Assembly (NCBI RefSeq): GCF_025143365.1
Contig: NZ_JALXPE010000058.1
Location: 1 to 24,643, forward strand
Length of the DNA: 24,643 nt
Reading direction: 5' to 3'
Source of the DNA: Microbacterium sp. p3-SID336
Lineage (GTDB): Bacteria; Actinomycetota; Actinomycetes; Actinomycetales; Microbacteriaceae
In this document: positions 13,726 to 21,135 of the stretch, piece by piece
How the letters are laid out: each line of letters begins with the position of its first letter
Numbering within the stretch: the stretch's first letter is position 1
Program-made: the position numbers and the translations under genes
The notes under the pieces: model-generated
Seen by the model: only the letters and a program-made list of their open reading frames with translations
Told to the model about the DNA's origin: nothing
Database searches by the model: none

Positions 13726-14757
13726 TCAGGGCGCCGGATGCCGGGAAAGATCCTCCGATCGGGGGAGCTGGACCGGGAGCTGGAAGCGCGCGAAGAGGTC
13801 GGGATCCAGGAAAGACGTGATGGCCGTGATGCGCTGGTCCTCGACCGTGAGAACGGTGAGCGACCACGCCTCGTGCGGGGCCTCGCTCTGCGTGCCGAGG
13901 TAGAAGGCGATCGCGGGCTGCCCGTTGGCGGTGAGGACCTCCGTGCGCCAACTCGGGCACAGGGTCATCGGCACGGCGTGGGCGAAGCTCGCCACGGCCT
14001 CCGCTCCCGCGTACCACTCGTGGAGCGGGGGCATCTGCCAGGTCACCTGCGGGGCGAGGAGTCCGATGAAGGCCTGCAGGTCCGACGTCGCGAGCGCGTC
14101 CGCGAAGCGGTGGGCGAGGGCCAGCGTCGACGGGGAGGGACGCGAATCCGCGACTCCTGTCGCGGTCAGGTCGACGCCAGCGAGGGTGCGGCGGGCGCGG
14201 GCGAGGGCCGAGTGCATCGAGGTGGGCGTCGTCGACATCACGGCGGCCGCATCCGCGGCGGAGAACCCGAGGACGTCGGTGAGGAGGATCGCGGCGCGCT
14301 CGTTGCCGCTGAGGTGCTGCATCGCGGCGATGAAGGCCAGTTCGACGTGCTCGGCGCGCTGGGCGGAGTCCGCCGGATCGGGGTAGGGCGTGAGCCACGG
14401 GACGTCGTCCGTGGGGATCGCATCGACGGCGGGCTCAGCGGAGGAAGGGCCGAGGTCGATGGGCAGGGCGCGCCTGCTGCGCGCTTTCGCCGCATCCAGA
14501 CAGGTGCGCGTGACCACGGTGTACAGCCACGTGCGCAGCGAGCTGCGACCCTCGAACCGGTCGTACGCTCTCCACGCGCGCAGCAGGCCCTCCTGCAGGG
14601 CGTCGTCCGCATCATGCACCGACCCGAGCATCCGATAGCAGTGCGCGTGCAGCTCGCGGCGCAGCGGCGCCACCGCCCGGTCGAACCGTTCGCGGTCGCC
14701 GCTCCCCGCCGCGCCGGCCGAGTCGACGACCGACGAGTTCACGTGTTTCGGGGCCAT
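13726..14757 (-). CDS. ECF RNA polymerase sigma factor with C-terminal SnoaL-like domain (TIGR02960/SigG-like)
   Basis: A 343-residue extracytoplasmic-function sigma factor. Region 2 spans about 25-95 (LHAHCYRMLGSVHDADDALQEGLLRAW, then SSLRTWLYTVVTRTCLDAAKARSRR), region 4 about 135-192 (LSGNERAAILLTDVLGFSAADAAAVMSTTPTSMHSALARARRTL), joined by a linker with PWLTPYPDP typical of the TIGR02960 group. Residues about 210-335 form a SnoaL/NTF2-like domain (PQVTWQMPPLHEWYAGAEAV and so on), which in related ECF groups replaces an anti-sigma factor by controlling activity in cis. No anti-sigma gene is adjacent. The ATG chosen has CAGAAT 6 nt upstream and no ribosome site; a GTG 15 codons earlier is the alternative. 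It is divergent from the DUF1905 operon. Confidence 0.92.
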   Translation of the reverse strand: MAPKHVNSSVVDSAGAAGSGDRERFDRAVAPLRRELHAHCYRMLGSVHDADDALQEGLLRAWRAYDRFEGRSSLRTWLYTVVTRTCLDAAKARSRRALPIDLGPSSAEPAVDAIPTDDVPWLTPYPDPADSAQRAEHVELAFIAAMQHLSGNERAAILLTDVLGFSAADAAAVMSTTPTSMHSALARARRTLAGVDLTATGVADSRPSPSTLALAHRFADALATSDLQAFIGLLAPQVTWQMPPLHEWYAGAEAVASFAHAVPMTLCPSWRTEVLTANGQPAIAFYLGTQSEAPHEAWSLTVLTVEDQRITAITSFLDPDLFARFQLPVQLPRSEDLSRHPAP

Positions 14758-14823
14758 GCGACGATTCTGCCCGGCCGACGCAGTCTCACCTATCGACAGC
14801 ACTCACACGACCAGGAGATCCGA

Positions 14824-15114
14824 ATGCCTTTCGACCCCGTGCCCCTCGACCACACCTTCACCGCCCCGATCGGCGTCACCGTCAAGGGAGAGGTGTGGGC
14901 GTGCGTCGAGATGCCCGACTCCGCCAGCTTCTTCGGCACCGGTCGCTCGGTCCGGGTCGACCTCACCGTCGACGACCTCCCCCTGCCGGACGTGGGGCTG
15001 ATGGTCACGGGCACGGGCGGTCACATGGTGTCGTTGAACGCCGCAGTCCGCCGCAAGCTCGGCAAGGACATCGGGGACATGGTGACCGTCCACCTCACGC
15101 GGCGGGTGAAGTAG
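14824..15114 (+). CDS. DUF1905-family small beta-barrel protein
   Basis: A 96-residue protein matching DUF1905: an N-terminal strand with FTAPIGVTVKGEVWACVEMPDSASFFGTGRSVRVDLTVDDLPLPDVGLM and the closing motif AVRRKLGKDIGDMVTVHL, which corresponds to the family's conserved LRKxLGKxxGDxV. Its biochemical role is unknown; members are often encoded alone or fused to a YdeI-like OmpD-associated domain. The ATG has AGGAGA 7 nt upstream. The stop codon touches the next ATG (TAGATG), so it forms a coupled two-gene unit with the DinB-like gene, divergent from the sigma-factor gene. Confidence 0.85.
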   Translation: MPFDPVPLDHTFTAPIGVTVKGEVWACVEMPDSASFFGTGRSVRVDLTVDDLPLPDVGLMVTGTGGHMVSLNAAVRRKLGKDIGDMVTVHLTRRVK

Positions 15115-15783
15115 ATGGATCGGCTCGGCCTCTGGCCCCTGATCCACGCCGAGCGGCAGCGCCTGTACGACCAGACGCTCGTTCTCACCCCTGAGCAGTG
15201 GCGGACGCCCGCGCTGGTCGGCTCGTGGACGCTCGAACAGACCATGGCGCATCTCACGGCCGGTGCGGAGCAGAGCATCGCCGCGTGGCTGCGCAGCGTG
15301 TGGTCCGCCCGTTTCGACTTCGAGCTCCACAAGGAGCGAGGGGTGCGGACGAGGCTGGGAGCGAACCCCGCCGAGACCCTTGACAGGTACCGGCGGGCCA
15401 TCGGCAACACCCGTCGAGCGGCGGGCCCGCTGATGGCGGGTCTGGGCGAAGTCCTCATCCACGGCGAGGAGATCCGCCGGCCGGTCGGGATCCCGGCACA
15501 GGTCCCGGCGGGCACAGCCGTGGCGACCCTGCGATGGTTCGCGCGCCACGACTTCACCGAGTACTCACGCTCCCGAGCGCAGGGACTCCGCCTGGCGCCG
15601 GACGACGCGACCGTGACGATCGGCGAGGGCGCGGAGGTCCGGGGGCCGGCACTTGCGCTCCTGCTCGCGCTCTCCGGACGGCCCGTCCATCCCGGCGAGC
15701 TGCGCGGGCCCGGCACCGGCCTGCTCCTGGAACGCGGCGCGGCCGGATGGCGGCCGAGTCGGGGAAGGCGCGCGCGACGGTAG
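15115..15783 (+). CDS. DinB/maleylpyruvate-isomerase-like protein (putative mycothiol-dependent enzyme)
   Basis: A 222-residue protein of the MDMPI_N/TIGR03083 family. The four-helix DinB-like domain shows LIHAERQRLYDQ, LTPEQWRTPALVGSWTLEQTMAHLTAG and GEVLIHGEEIRRPVG. The expected metal triad is present: His46, Glu112 and His116, the last two spaced like Glu144 and His148 of the Corynebacterium mycothiol-dependent maleylpyruvate isomerase. Related proteins use mycothiol or bacillithiol for isomerisation or S-transfer reactions in detoxification, which fits an actinobacterium. The exact substrate cannot be told. It begins immediately after the DUF1905 stop and ends in a basic tail. A convergent sulfatase gene follows. 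Confidence 0.85.
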   Translation: MDRLGLWPLIHAERQRLYDQTLVLTPEQWRTPALVGSWTLEQTMAHLTAGAEQSIAAWLRSVWSARFDFELHKERGVRTRLGANPAETLDRYRRAIGNTRRAAGPLMAGLGEVLIHGEEIRRPVGIPAQVPAGTAVATLRWFARHDFTEYSRSRAQGLRLAPDDATVTIGEGAEVRGPALALLLALSGRPVHPGELRGPGTGLLLERGAAGWRPSRGRRARR

Positions 15784-15851
15784 CCTCCGCCGGGGGAACC
15801 GTCGGGGCCTGACCGCGGCACGAGCCGTCCTCTCGCGTCGCCCGGCGGGGC

Positions 15852-18203
15852 TCACGATGACTCGAGGTAGCGGATCCGCACGCCGTGGATCGTTCCCTCG
15901 AACGCGAAGGGCATCTTGTCGCGGTACCGCAGGGACACGGCGCCGCCGAGGGCACGACCGATGTCGAGGCAGTCGTTCGCGGTGAAGAGGAGCGGTGCGC
16001 TGACCGGTACGACGCCTTCCGCCGCCGCTGTTCCGTCGACGGAGACCGTGACCTTCAGCGGCCCGGCCGGGCGCGGATCGACAGTGGTCGTGCGGACCTC
16101 GCACGTCGTGTCACCGCCGGGCAGTCTCTCCGCGCTGCGGATGACGGTGCGCTGGATCAGGAAGAGGTTGTATTCGTAGGTCAGGTACCCGTCCTCCAGG
16201 TAGCACGTCAATCCGCCGCCGGCGCCGCCGAGCTTGTAGAGCACGCCGTTGGCGCGGTCGGGCAGCGTCAGCTCCATGCGGACGATGTTCGGTCTGTTGC
16301 CGAGAGCAGGCGCGGAGAACTCGGGGATGCGCGTCGTCGTCCCGGAGAACTGCCATTCGGTGTACGGCGTGCTGAGACGGTATTCGGGATGCAGGGCCGC
16401 GACCCACAGTCCCCCGCCCACGGGCAGGACGTCGTTTCGCGCCGCCTCGACGGTGAAGAGATCCTTCAGCTGCGCCAGCTTGTCGGGGTGCTCGGCGGCG
16501 AGGTCTCGAGCCTGGCTCCAGTCCTCGTCGAGGTTGTAGAGCTCCCAGCGATCCTCGTCGGGTGTCCACGTGCTGATGCCGGGCGGGAGTCCGGGAACCC
16601 AGGGAAGGCGGGGTCCGATGGCGGACGCCATCCAGCCGTCCGCATAGATGGACCTGCTGCCCATCACCTCGAAGTACTGGGTGCGGTGCCTTCCTGGCGC
16701 GGAGGGATCCGCGAGGGAGTAGGCGAAGCTCACGCCGTCGATGGAGTCCTGATGGAACCCGTTGACGATCTCCGGATGCGAGATGCCGAGGATCTCGTAG
16801 ATGGTGGGGACGACATCGATCACGTGATGGAACTGCGTGCGCGGCTCGGGGTCGGGAGACAGTCGCGCGGGCCAGCGCACGAGCAGGGGGTTCCGCGTGC
16901 CACCGAGGTGGGAGGCCAGCAGCTTCATTCCCTTATAGGGCGTCGACCCGGCCCAGGCCCAGCCGGCGTGGTACTGGTTGTCCGTCAGCGACGAACCGAG
17001 CACGGCGAGCCCGCCCAGCTCGTCGAGGGCGGCGATGTGCTGCGAGATGGTACTCGGGATGCCGTTCTGCGCGAGCAGTTCGCTGATGGTTCCGTTCTGC
17101 CCCTCGCCGGACGATCCGTTGTCGCCCCACAGGTACATCACGATGGTGTTGTCGTCGTAGCCGAGCCGTTCGATCTCGTCGAGCAGTCGCCCGACCTGGA
17201 AGTCGACGTGCTCGGCGTATCCCGCCGCCACCTCCATCAGGCGACGCTGGAACGGCTTCTCCTCGTCGGGGATGTCGTCCCAGGCGGGCATGTCAGGGTG
17301 CCGTTCGGTCAGCTCGGTGCCTTCGGGGATCCACCCGGCCTCGATCGCTTTCGCATGGACGCGCTCGCGGTAGGCGTCCCACCCGTCGTCGAAGGCCCCG
17401 GCGTAGCGGTCCGCCCACTCCTTCGGCACGTGATGCGGGCCGTGGATCGCACCACTCGCCCAGTACATGAGGAACGGCTGGTCCGGCGCGAGCGACCGGT
17501 GCGTGTCCAGCCAGGAGATGGCGTCGTCGGCCAGATCCTCGCTGAGGTGATAGCCCTCTTCGGCCGATCTCGGGGGCAGCACGGTGGTCGTGTTGCGCAC
17601 GAGGTTCGGTTCGTACTGCGACGCCTCGCCGGCGAGGAAGCCGTAGAAGTAGTCGAAGCCGTACCCGGTCGGCCACCGGTCGAACGGTCCCGCCGCCGTC
17701 GTCTCCTCGGCTGGGGTGTTGTGCCACTTGCCCCAGGCGCCCGTCGCGTACCCGTACTGCTTGAGAACCTCGGCGATCGTCGCGCTGCTCTTCGGAATGT
17801 GTCCGGAGTAGCCGTCCCAGTCGTTGGCGAGCTCCGCGATCTGCCCGCTGCCGACGCGGTGCTGGTTCCGGCCGGTGAGAAGCGACGCTCGTGTCGGCGA
17901 GCACATCGCCGTGGTGTGGAAGCGGTTGTAGCCGACGCCGCCGGCACGCACGCGGTCGAGAGTCGGAGTCCTGACCTCTCCGCCGAACGTCGACGGAAGA
18001 CCGGGACCGGCGTCATCGATGAGCACGATCAAGATGTTCGGTGCATCAGTGGGCAGCCGTCTCTCGACCGGCAGCGGTGCGTACGTCGACTCCTGCATGG
18101 TGCGTCCGGGGACGCTGCCGGACCTCCGGGGCGGGAACGGCAATGTGCGCGCGGGTGGCAGTGCGGCGCTGATGATCCCGTCGGATCCGGACTGTCGACT
18201 CAT
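15852..18203 (-). CDS. Arylsulfatase (type I formylglycine sulfatase, AtsA-like)
   Basis: Hydrolyses sulfate esters. The 783-residue length is close to mycobacterial AtsA. The N-terminal catalytic domain has ILIVLIDDAGPG with metal ligands Asp63-Asp64, the formylglycine motif CSPTRASLLTGR with Cys101, GKWH with Lys159 and His161, a substrate-site His in GAIHGPHHVP, and the metal-binding DNGSSGEGQ. The C-terminal part (from about residue 560) continues with PDEDRWELYNLDEDWSQARDLA and a beta-rich domain. No signal peptide is visible, so it is probably cytoplasmic, as in AtsA; Cys101 must be converted by a formylglycine-generating enzyme that is not in this window. The ATG has a GGGAG site. It sits downstream of the DHA2 transporter but a strong hairpin separates them. 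An ATG at codon 36 is an alternative start. Confidence 0.94.
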   Translation of the reverse strand: MSRQSGSDGIISAALPPARTLPFPPRRSGSVPGRTMQESTYAPLPVERRLPTDAPNILIVLIDDAGPGLPSTFGGEVRTPTLDRVRAGGVGYNRFHTTAMCSPTRASLLTGRNQHRVGSGQIAELANDWDGYSGHIPKSSATIAEVLKQYGYATGAWGKWHNTPAEETTAAGPFDRWPTGYGFDYFYGFLAGEASQYEPNLVRNTTTVLPPRSAEEGYHLSEDLADDAISWLDTHRSLAPDQPFLMYWASGAIHGPHHVPKEWADRYAGAFDDGWDAYRERVHAKAIEAGWIPEGTELTERHPDMPAWDDIPDEEKPFQRRLMEVAAGYAEHVDFQVGRLLDEIERLGYDDNTIVMYLWGDNGSSGEGQNGTISELLAQNGIPSTISQHIAALDELGGLAVLGSSLTDNQYHAGWAWAGSTPYKGMKLLASHLGGTRNPLLVRWPARLSPDPEPRTQFHHVIDVVPTIYEILGISHPEIVNGFHQDSIDGVSFAYSLADPSAPGRHRTQYFEVMGSRSIYADGWMASAIGPRLPWVPGLPPGISTWTPDEDRWELYNLDEDWSQARDLAAEHPDKLAQLKDLFTVEAARNDVLPVGGGLWVAALHPEYRLSTPYTEWQFSGTTTRIPEFSAPALGNRPNIVRMELTLPDRANGVLYKLGGAGGGLTCYLEDGYLTYEYNLFLIQRTVIRSAERLPGGDTTCEVRTTTVDPRPAGPLKVTVSVDGTAAAEGVVPVSAPLLFTANDCLDIGRALGGAVSLRYRDKMPFAFEGTIHGVRIRYLESS

Positions 18204-18289
18204 CTGATCGCTCCCGAGTGATCCGCGCCCTTGCGGAGATGTCGATGTTCGGTCGCGGGTGGCCTCTTTGTAGCACCGCTCAGCTCGTT

Positions 18290-18332
18290 GACGGCGGGGG
18301 CGTCACCCTCCTCGGGTGACACCCCTGCCGTC
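18290..18332 (-). terminator. Long hairpin terminator downstream of the DHA2 transporter
   Basis: Two 19-nt arms (18290-18308 and 18314-18332) pair with one wobble and one mismatch around the loop TCCTC. It lies 40 nt past the transporter stop on the minus strand and should stop transcription before the sulfatase gene. It has no T-run, as is usual in actinobacterial terminators. Confidence 0.65.
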
Positions 18333-18371
18333 ACGCTGCGGGCCGTCGTCGGCCGGAACGCCGTCTCTGGG

Positions 18372-19760
18372 TTACTCGGACATGCCCGGTCGTCGGGGAG
18401 CGATCACCGCGGCGATCAGGGCCGCGACCGCTGCCGCGATGCCCGCAACGATCAGCGCGGAGACGAAGCCGTCGAGGGTGCCGCCCGCGAGGCTCGCTGC
18501 CGCCACGGTGGACATCACCGCGGCACCGACGGAGGCACCGAACTCGTGGAACGTGCTGAGGATGCCCGAGGCGATGCCGGCGTCCTGGGGAGCGACGTTC
18601 CCGAGCGCCGACGCCGATGCCGCCACGAACAGCATGCCGGTGCCCGCTGCCGCCACGGCGATGCCGATCGTGGCGGCGACGGGGGTCAGCCAGACACCGG
18701 CGACCGTGAGGCCGACCGCCGCGACGACCAGCCCGCCGGCAGCGAGCGCGGGAAGGCCGATGCGTCCGGCCAGGTTCCCCGCGACACCGGCGCCGACCAT
18801 CGTCGCCACCGCCACCGGGAGGAAGAGGAGGCCGGTGATCAGCGGTCCGTAGCCCAGGTGCTGCTGGAAGTAGAACGACCCGAGGAAGAACACCGCGATC
18901 ATCAGGGCGGTCGCGATGAAGATCAGGAAGATCCCGGCGACGACCGGACGCTGGGTCAGGATCCGGAGGTCCATCAGCGGGGTCCGGGCGGTGCGCTGTC
19001 GGACGACGAACGCGGCGTAGAGCGCGACCGCGACCGCGAGGGCGACGATCGTGCTCCCGGACCAGTCTGCCGTCTCACCGGCGCCGATGATCGCCCAGAT
19101 CGTCGTTCCGGTCGCTGCGGTCACCAGGATCGCGCCGAGAACATCGATGCTCCGGCCTCCTGTGCTGCGGATGCCGCGCGGGAGCAGCGCGAGCAGCGCG
19201 GCGAACAGCGCGATGCCGATCGGCACGTTCAGGAAGAACGCCCAGCGCCATCCGGCGGTCGCTGTCACGACGCCTCCCAGAAGCACTCCCAGTGCGGCGC
19301 CGCCACCCCCGAGCGCCGACCAGACGCCGAGCGCGCGCGCCCGCTCCTTCCCATCGAAGAGCGTGACCACCCACGACAGGGCGCTGGGGGAGAGCAGTGC
19401 CGCGCCGAGACCCTGGCCCACGCGCCCCACGATCGCGACGACTCCATCCGGGGAGAGGCCGATCGTCAGAGACGACACGGTGAAGACCGCGAGACCGGTC
19501 AGCACGATCGTGCGGGCGCCCACGGTGTCGGCCAGGCGACCGCCCAGCAGCATCAGCCCGCCGAAGGTGAGTGTGTACGCGCTGATGATCCACGTCAGGG
19601 CCTGGCGGTCGAGGCCGAGCTCGGCGCCGAGGTGCGGCAGGGCGATGGCCACGACGGTGATGTCGAGGATCAGCATGAGCTGGGCGACGGCCAGCAGCCA
19701 CAGGATGATCCACCGGCGCGGATGGGTGGTCTGGGGGAGGTCGATCTCCGGCGTGCTCAT
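18372..19760 (-). CDS. MFS drug transporter of the DHA2 (14-TM, EmrB/QacA) family
   Basis: A 462-residue proton-driven antiporter in the cytoplasmic membrane. Diagnostic stretches: LDITVVAIALPHLGAELGLDRQALTWIISAYTLTFGGLMLLGGRLADTVGARTI (helices 1-3 with motif A GGRLADTVGAR, and motif D1 LDITVVAIALP), GLGAALLSPSALSWVVTLF, and motif C/DHA2 region GVLLGGVVTATAGWRWAFFLNVPIG. The remaining helices include NVAPQDAGIASGILSTFHEFGASVGAAVMST near the end. The ATG has GGAG at about 6 nt. It is divergent from a TetR gene, and a long inverted repeat between them is the probable operator. The role is expected to be efflux of a toxic compound; which one cannot be read from the sequence. Confidence 0.94.
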   Translation of the reverse strand: MSTPEIDLPQTTHPRRWIILWLLAVAQLMLILDITVVAIALPHLGAELGLDRQALTWIISAYTLTFGGLMLLGGRLADTVGARTIVLTGLAVFTVSSLTIGLSPDGVVAIVGRVGQGLGAALLSPSALSWVVTLFDGKERARALGVWSALGGGGAALGVLLGGVVTATAGWRWAFFLNVPIGIALFAALLALLPRGIRSTGGRSIDVLGAILVTAATGTTIWAIIGAGETADWSGSTIVALAVAVALYAAFVVRQRTARTPLMDLRILTQRPVVAGIFLIFIATALMIAVFFLGSFYFQQHLGYGPLITGLLFLPVAVATMVGAGVAGNLAGRIGLPALAAGGLVVAAVGLTVAGVWLTPVAATIGIAVAAAGTGMLFVAASASALGNVAPQDAGIASGILSTFHEFGASVGAAVMSTVAAASLAGGTLDGFVSALIVAGIAAAVAALIAAVIAPRRPGMSE

Positions 19761-19776
19761 GTGATCTCCATTTACT

Positions 19777-19830
19777 CGTACAGGTGTGTTCGGGTTAGAA
19801 CCGCTAGACTAACCTGAACATTCCTGTACG
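19777..19830. promoter_or_regulatory. Shared TetR operator: 22-bp inverted repeat in the divergent promoter
   Basis: Arms 19777-19798 and 19809-19830 match at 19 of 22 positions around a 10-nt spacer. Within each arm two related 7-mers, GTACAGG and GTTCAGG/GTTCGGG, recur 10 bp apart, so there are four half-sites, one per helical turn on each side. TAGACT (19805-19810) in the spacer is a possible -10 for tetR. The arrangement fits two TetR dimers silencing both the tetR and the transporter promoters. Confidence 0.75.
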
Positions 19831-19844
19831 GGATAGGAGTTCTC

Positions 19845-20429
19845 GTGGCTGACAGCCCTCCGCGGCGCGCCGACGCACGACGGAACATCGACCGCATCAT
19901 CGACGCGGCCGTCGCGTGCCTGAGCCGGGATCCCCATGCCTCGGTGCAGCAGATCGCCGCGGAAGCCGGCGTGGGCCGGGTCACCGCCTACGCGCACTTC
20001 GAGTCGCGAGGGAGTCTCGTCGAAGCCGCGCTGCGGCGAGCGATCGAGCGGGGGGAGGAAGTTCTGTCGCAGCTGGACCTCGAGGGAGATCCGCACGCGG
20101 CGCTCCGCCGACTGGTCGAGGCCGGGTGGGAGCTGTCGGCCCGCAGCGTCAACATCTGGGTGGCCGCTCACGACACCCTGAGCGCGGCGCAGATCCGAAC
20201 CCTGCACGACCCACCCGCCGACCGGGCGAAGAAGCTGCTGCGGCGAGGGCAGCGCGAGGGCGCTTTCCGCAGCGACCTTCCGGCGGACTGGATGGTGGAC
20301 AGCCTGCACTCCCTCATGAAGCTCGCTCTGGACGAGGTCGTCTCGGGGCGCATTGCTCACGCCGACGCGGCCGCGCTCATCGCGCTCTCCGCCGAAGGGC
20401 TGTGGGGCGGGCGCGCGGACGCCGACTGA
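19845..20429 (+). CDS. TetR-family repressor of the DHA2 transporter
   Basis: A 194-residue regulator. The helix-turn-helix covers about residues 11-56: RRNIDRIIDAAVACLSRDPHASVQQIAAEAGVGRVTAYAHFESRGSLVEAAL. The C-terminal domain (SDLPADWMVDSLHSLMKLALDEV and LIALSAEGLWGG) resembles the large group of actinobacterial TetR regulators next to MFS pumps. It starts with GTG behind AGGAG at good spacing. It is transcribed divergently from the transporter across an 84-bp gap with a four-half-site operator, so it almost certainly controls the pump and itself. A convergent CGNR gene follows. Confidence 0.94.
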   Translation: MADSPPRRADARRNIDRIIDAAVACLSRDPHASVQQIAAEAGVGRVTAYAHFESRGSLVEAALRRAIERGEEVLSQLDLEGDPHAALRRLVEAGWELSARSVNIWVAAHDTLSAAQIRTLHDPPADRAKKLLRRGQREGAFRSDLPADWMVDSLHSLMKLALDEVVSGRIAHADAAALIALSAEGLWGGRADAD

Positions 20430-20502
20430 GACACGCGACGCCGGCGAGAGGAAAGGGCGTCCCGGAGCGGCCCGGCTCAGCCGGTGTCGTGACGGGAGTC
20501 GA

Positions 20503-21042
20503 TCAGCGGCCCTTGTTCGCCGACGACCGACGGCGGTACGCGGCGGCCTTCGCGCGGTCGCCGCACCCGGCCATGCCGCACCACCGGCGTGTGCCGCCGC
20601 GGGAGGCATCGATGAAGGGCCGGGTGCAGTCGTCACCGGCGCAGAACCGCAGGCGCGGATCGGTCAGCGCCACCTGCGCGGCGCGCGCCACCAGCGCCAT
20701 CGCCGCCGTGGCCGAGCCGTGGGTGGCGAGGTTCCCGTCCGCGAGCACGGGAACCGGCGTCGGTTCGGCGGCCGCGGCGTTGATCGCGGCGAGGGCGGCA
20801 GCGTCGACCGGATGTCCTGCGACGCGCTCTCTCAGCGCCGGGTAGATCGTCTCCCGCAGCGCGATCGCGCGCCCGAACTCCTCGGCGGAGACCTGTGGAG
20901 GTCGCGAGACCGCGCCGCTGCGGGCCAGCCAGTCGGCCAGGTCGGCGGCTGTCGGCAGCCACTCCTTCGCGACCGTGTCCCTGGCGGCGACCGTCGCGAC
21001 GAAATCGAGGGCGAGGTTCCCCGCCACGAACGCGAACTCCAC
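20503..21042 (-). CDS. CGNR zinc-finger (ABATE-domain) transcription regulator
   Basis: A 179-residue protein. The N-terminal ABATE domain begins FVAGNLALDFVATVAARDT, the usual GNxxLDFxNT-type opening, and runs to about residue 120. The C-terminal zinc finger has Cys134 and Cys139 (RFCAGDDCTRPFID) and Cys155 and Cys160 (RRWCGMAGCGDRAKAAAYRRR). The name-giving CGNR tetrapeptide is CGDR here, a conservative change. Family members are predicted stress-responsive DNA-binding regulators; few have been studied. The GTG start has AAGG 7 nt upstream. It is divergent from a 12-TM MFS gene, which it probably regulates. Confidence 0.93.
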   Translation of the reverse strand: MEFAFVAGNLALDFVATVAARDTVAKEWLPTAADLADWLARSGAVSRPPQVSAEEFGRAIALRETIYPALRERVAGHPVDAAALAAINAAAAEPTPVPVLADGNLATHGSATAAMALVARAAQVALTDPRLRFCAGDDCTRPFIDASRGGTRRWCGMAGCGDRAKAAAYRRRSSANKGR

Positions 21043-21051
21043 ATCACCACC

Positions 21052-21114
21052 TTGACGGGTGACGCGCGGGAAGGCAAGACTCGGACGCAGCCGTCACCAG
21101 CTGAGCCGGTGACG
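21052..21114 (+). promoter_or_regulatory. Promoter region of the MFS gene with repeated GGTGACG elements
   Basis: TTGACG (21052-21057), an 18-nt spacer and AAGACT (21076-21081) form a plausible promoter for the MFS gene. GGTGACG occurs at 21058-21064 and 21108-21114, and inverted as CGTCACC at 21092-21098; the last two form a 7-bp-arm palindrome with a 9-nt spacer, downstream of the start site. The CGNR regulator is the likely binder. Confidence 0.5.
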
Positions 21115-21135
21115 AAGTGGACGGGCGGGAGAGAC

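Noticed and set aside
15787..15848. CCGCCGGG/CCCGGCGG inverted repeat between the convergent DinB-like and sulfatase genes
   Set aside because: The arms are 46 nt apart and simple GC-rich words of this length are expected by chance here.
15885..18221. A 778-codon plus-strand open frame opposite the sulfatase gene
   Set aside because: Exact antisense of an intact arylsulfatase with all catalytic motifs; composition rich in Arg, Val, Gly and Asp without any recognisable domain.
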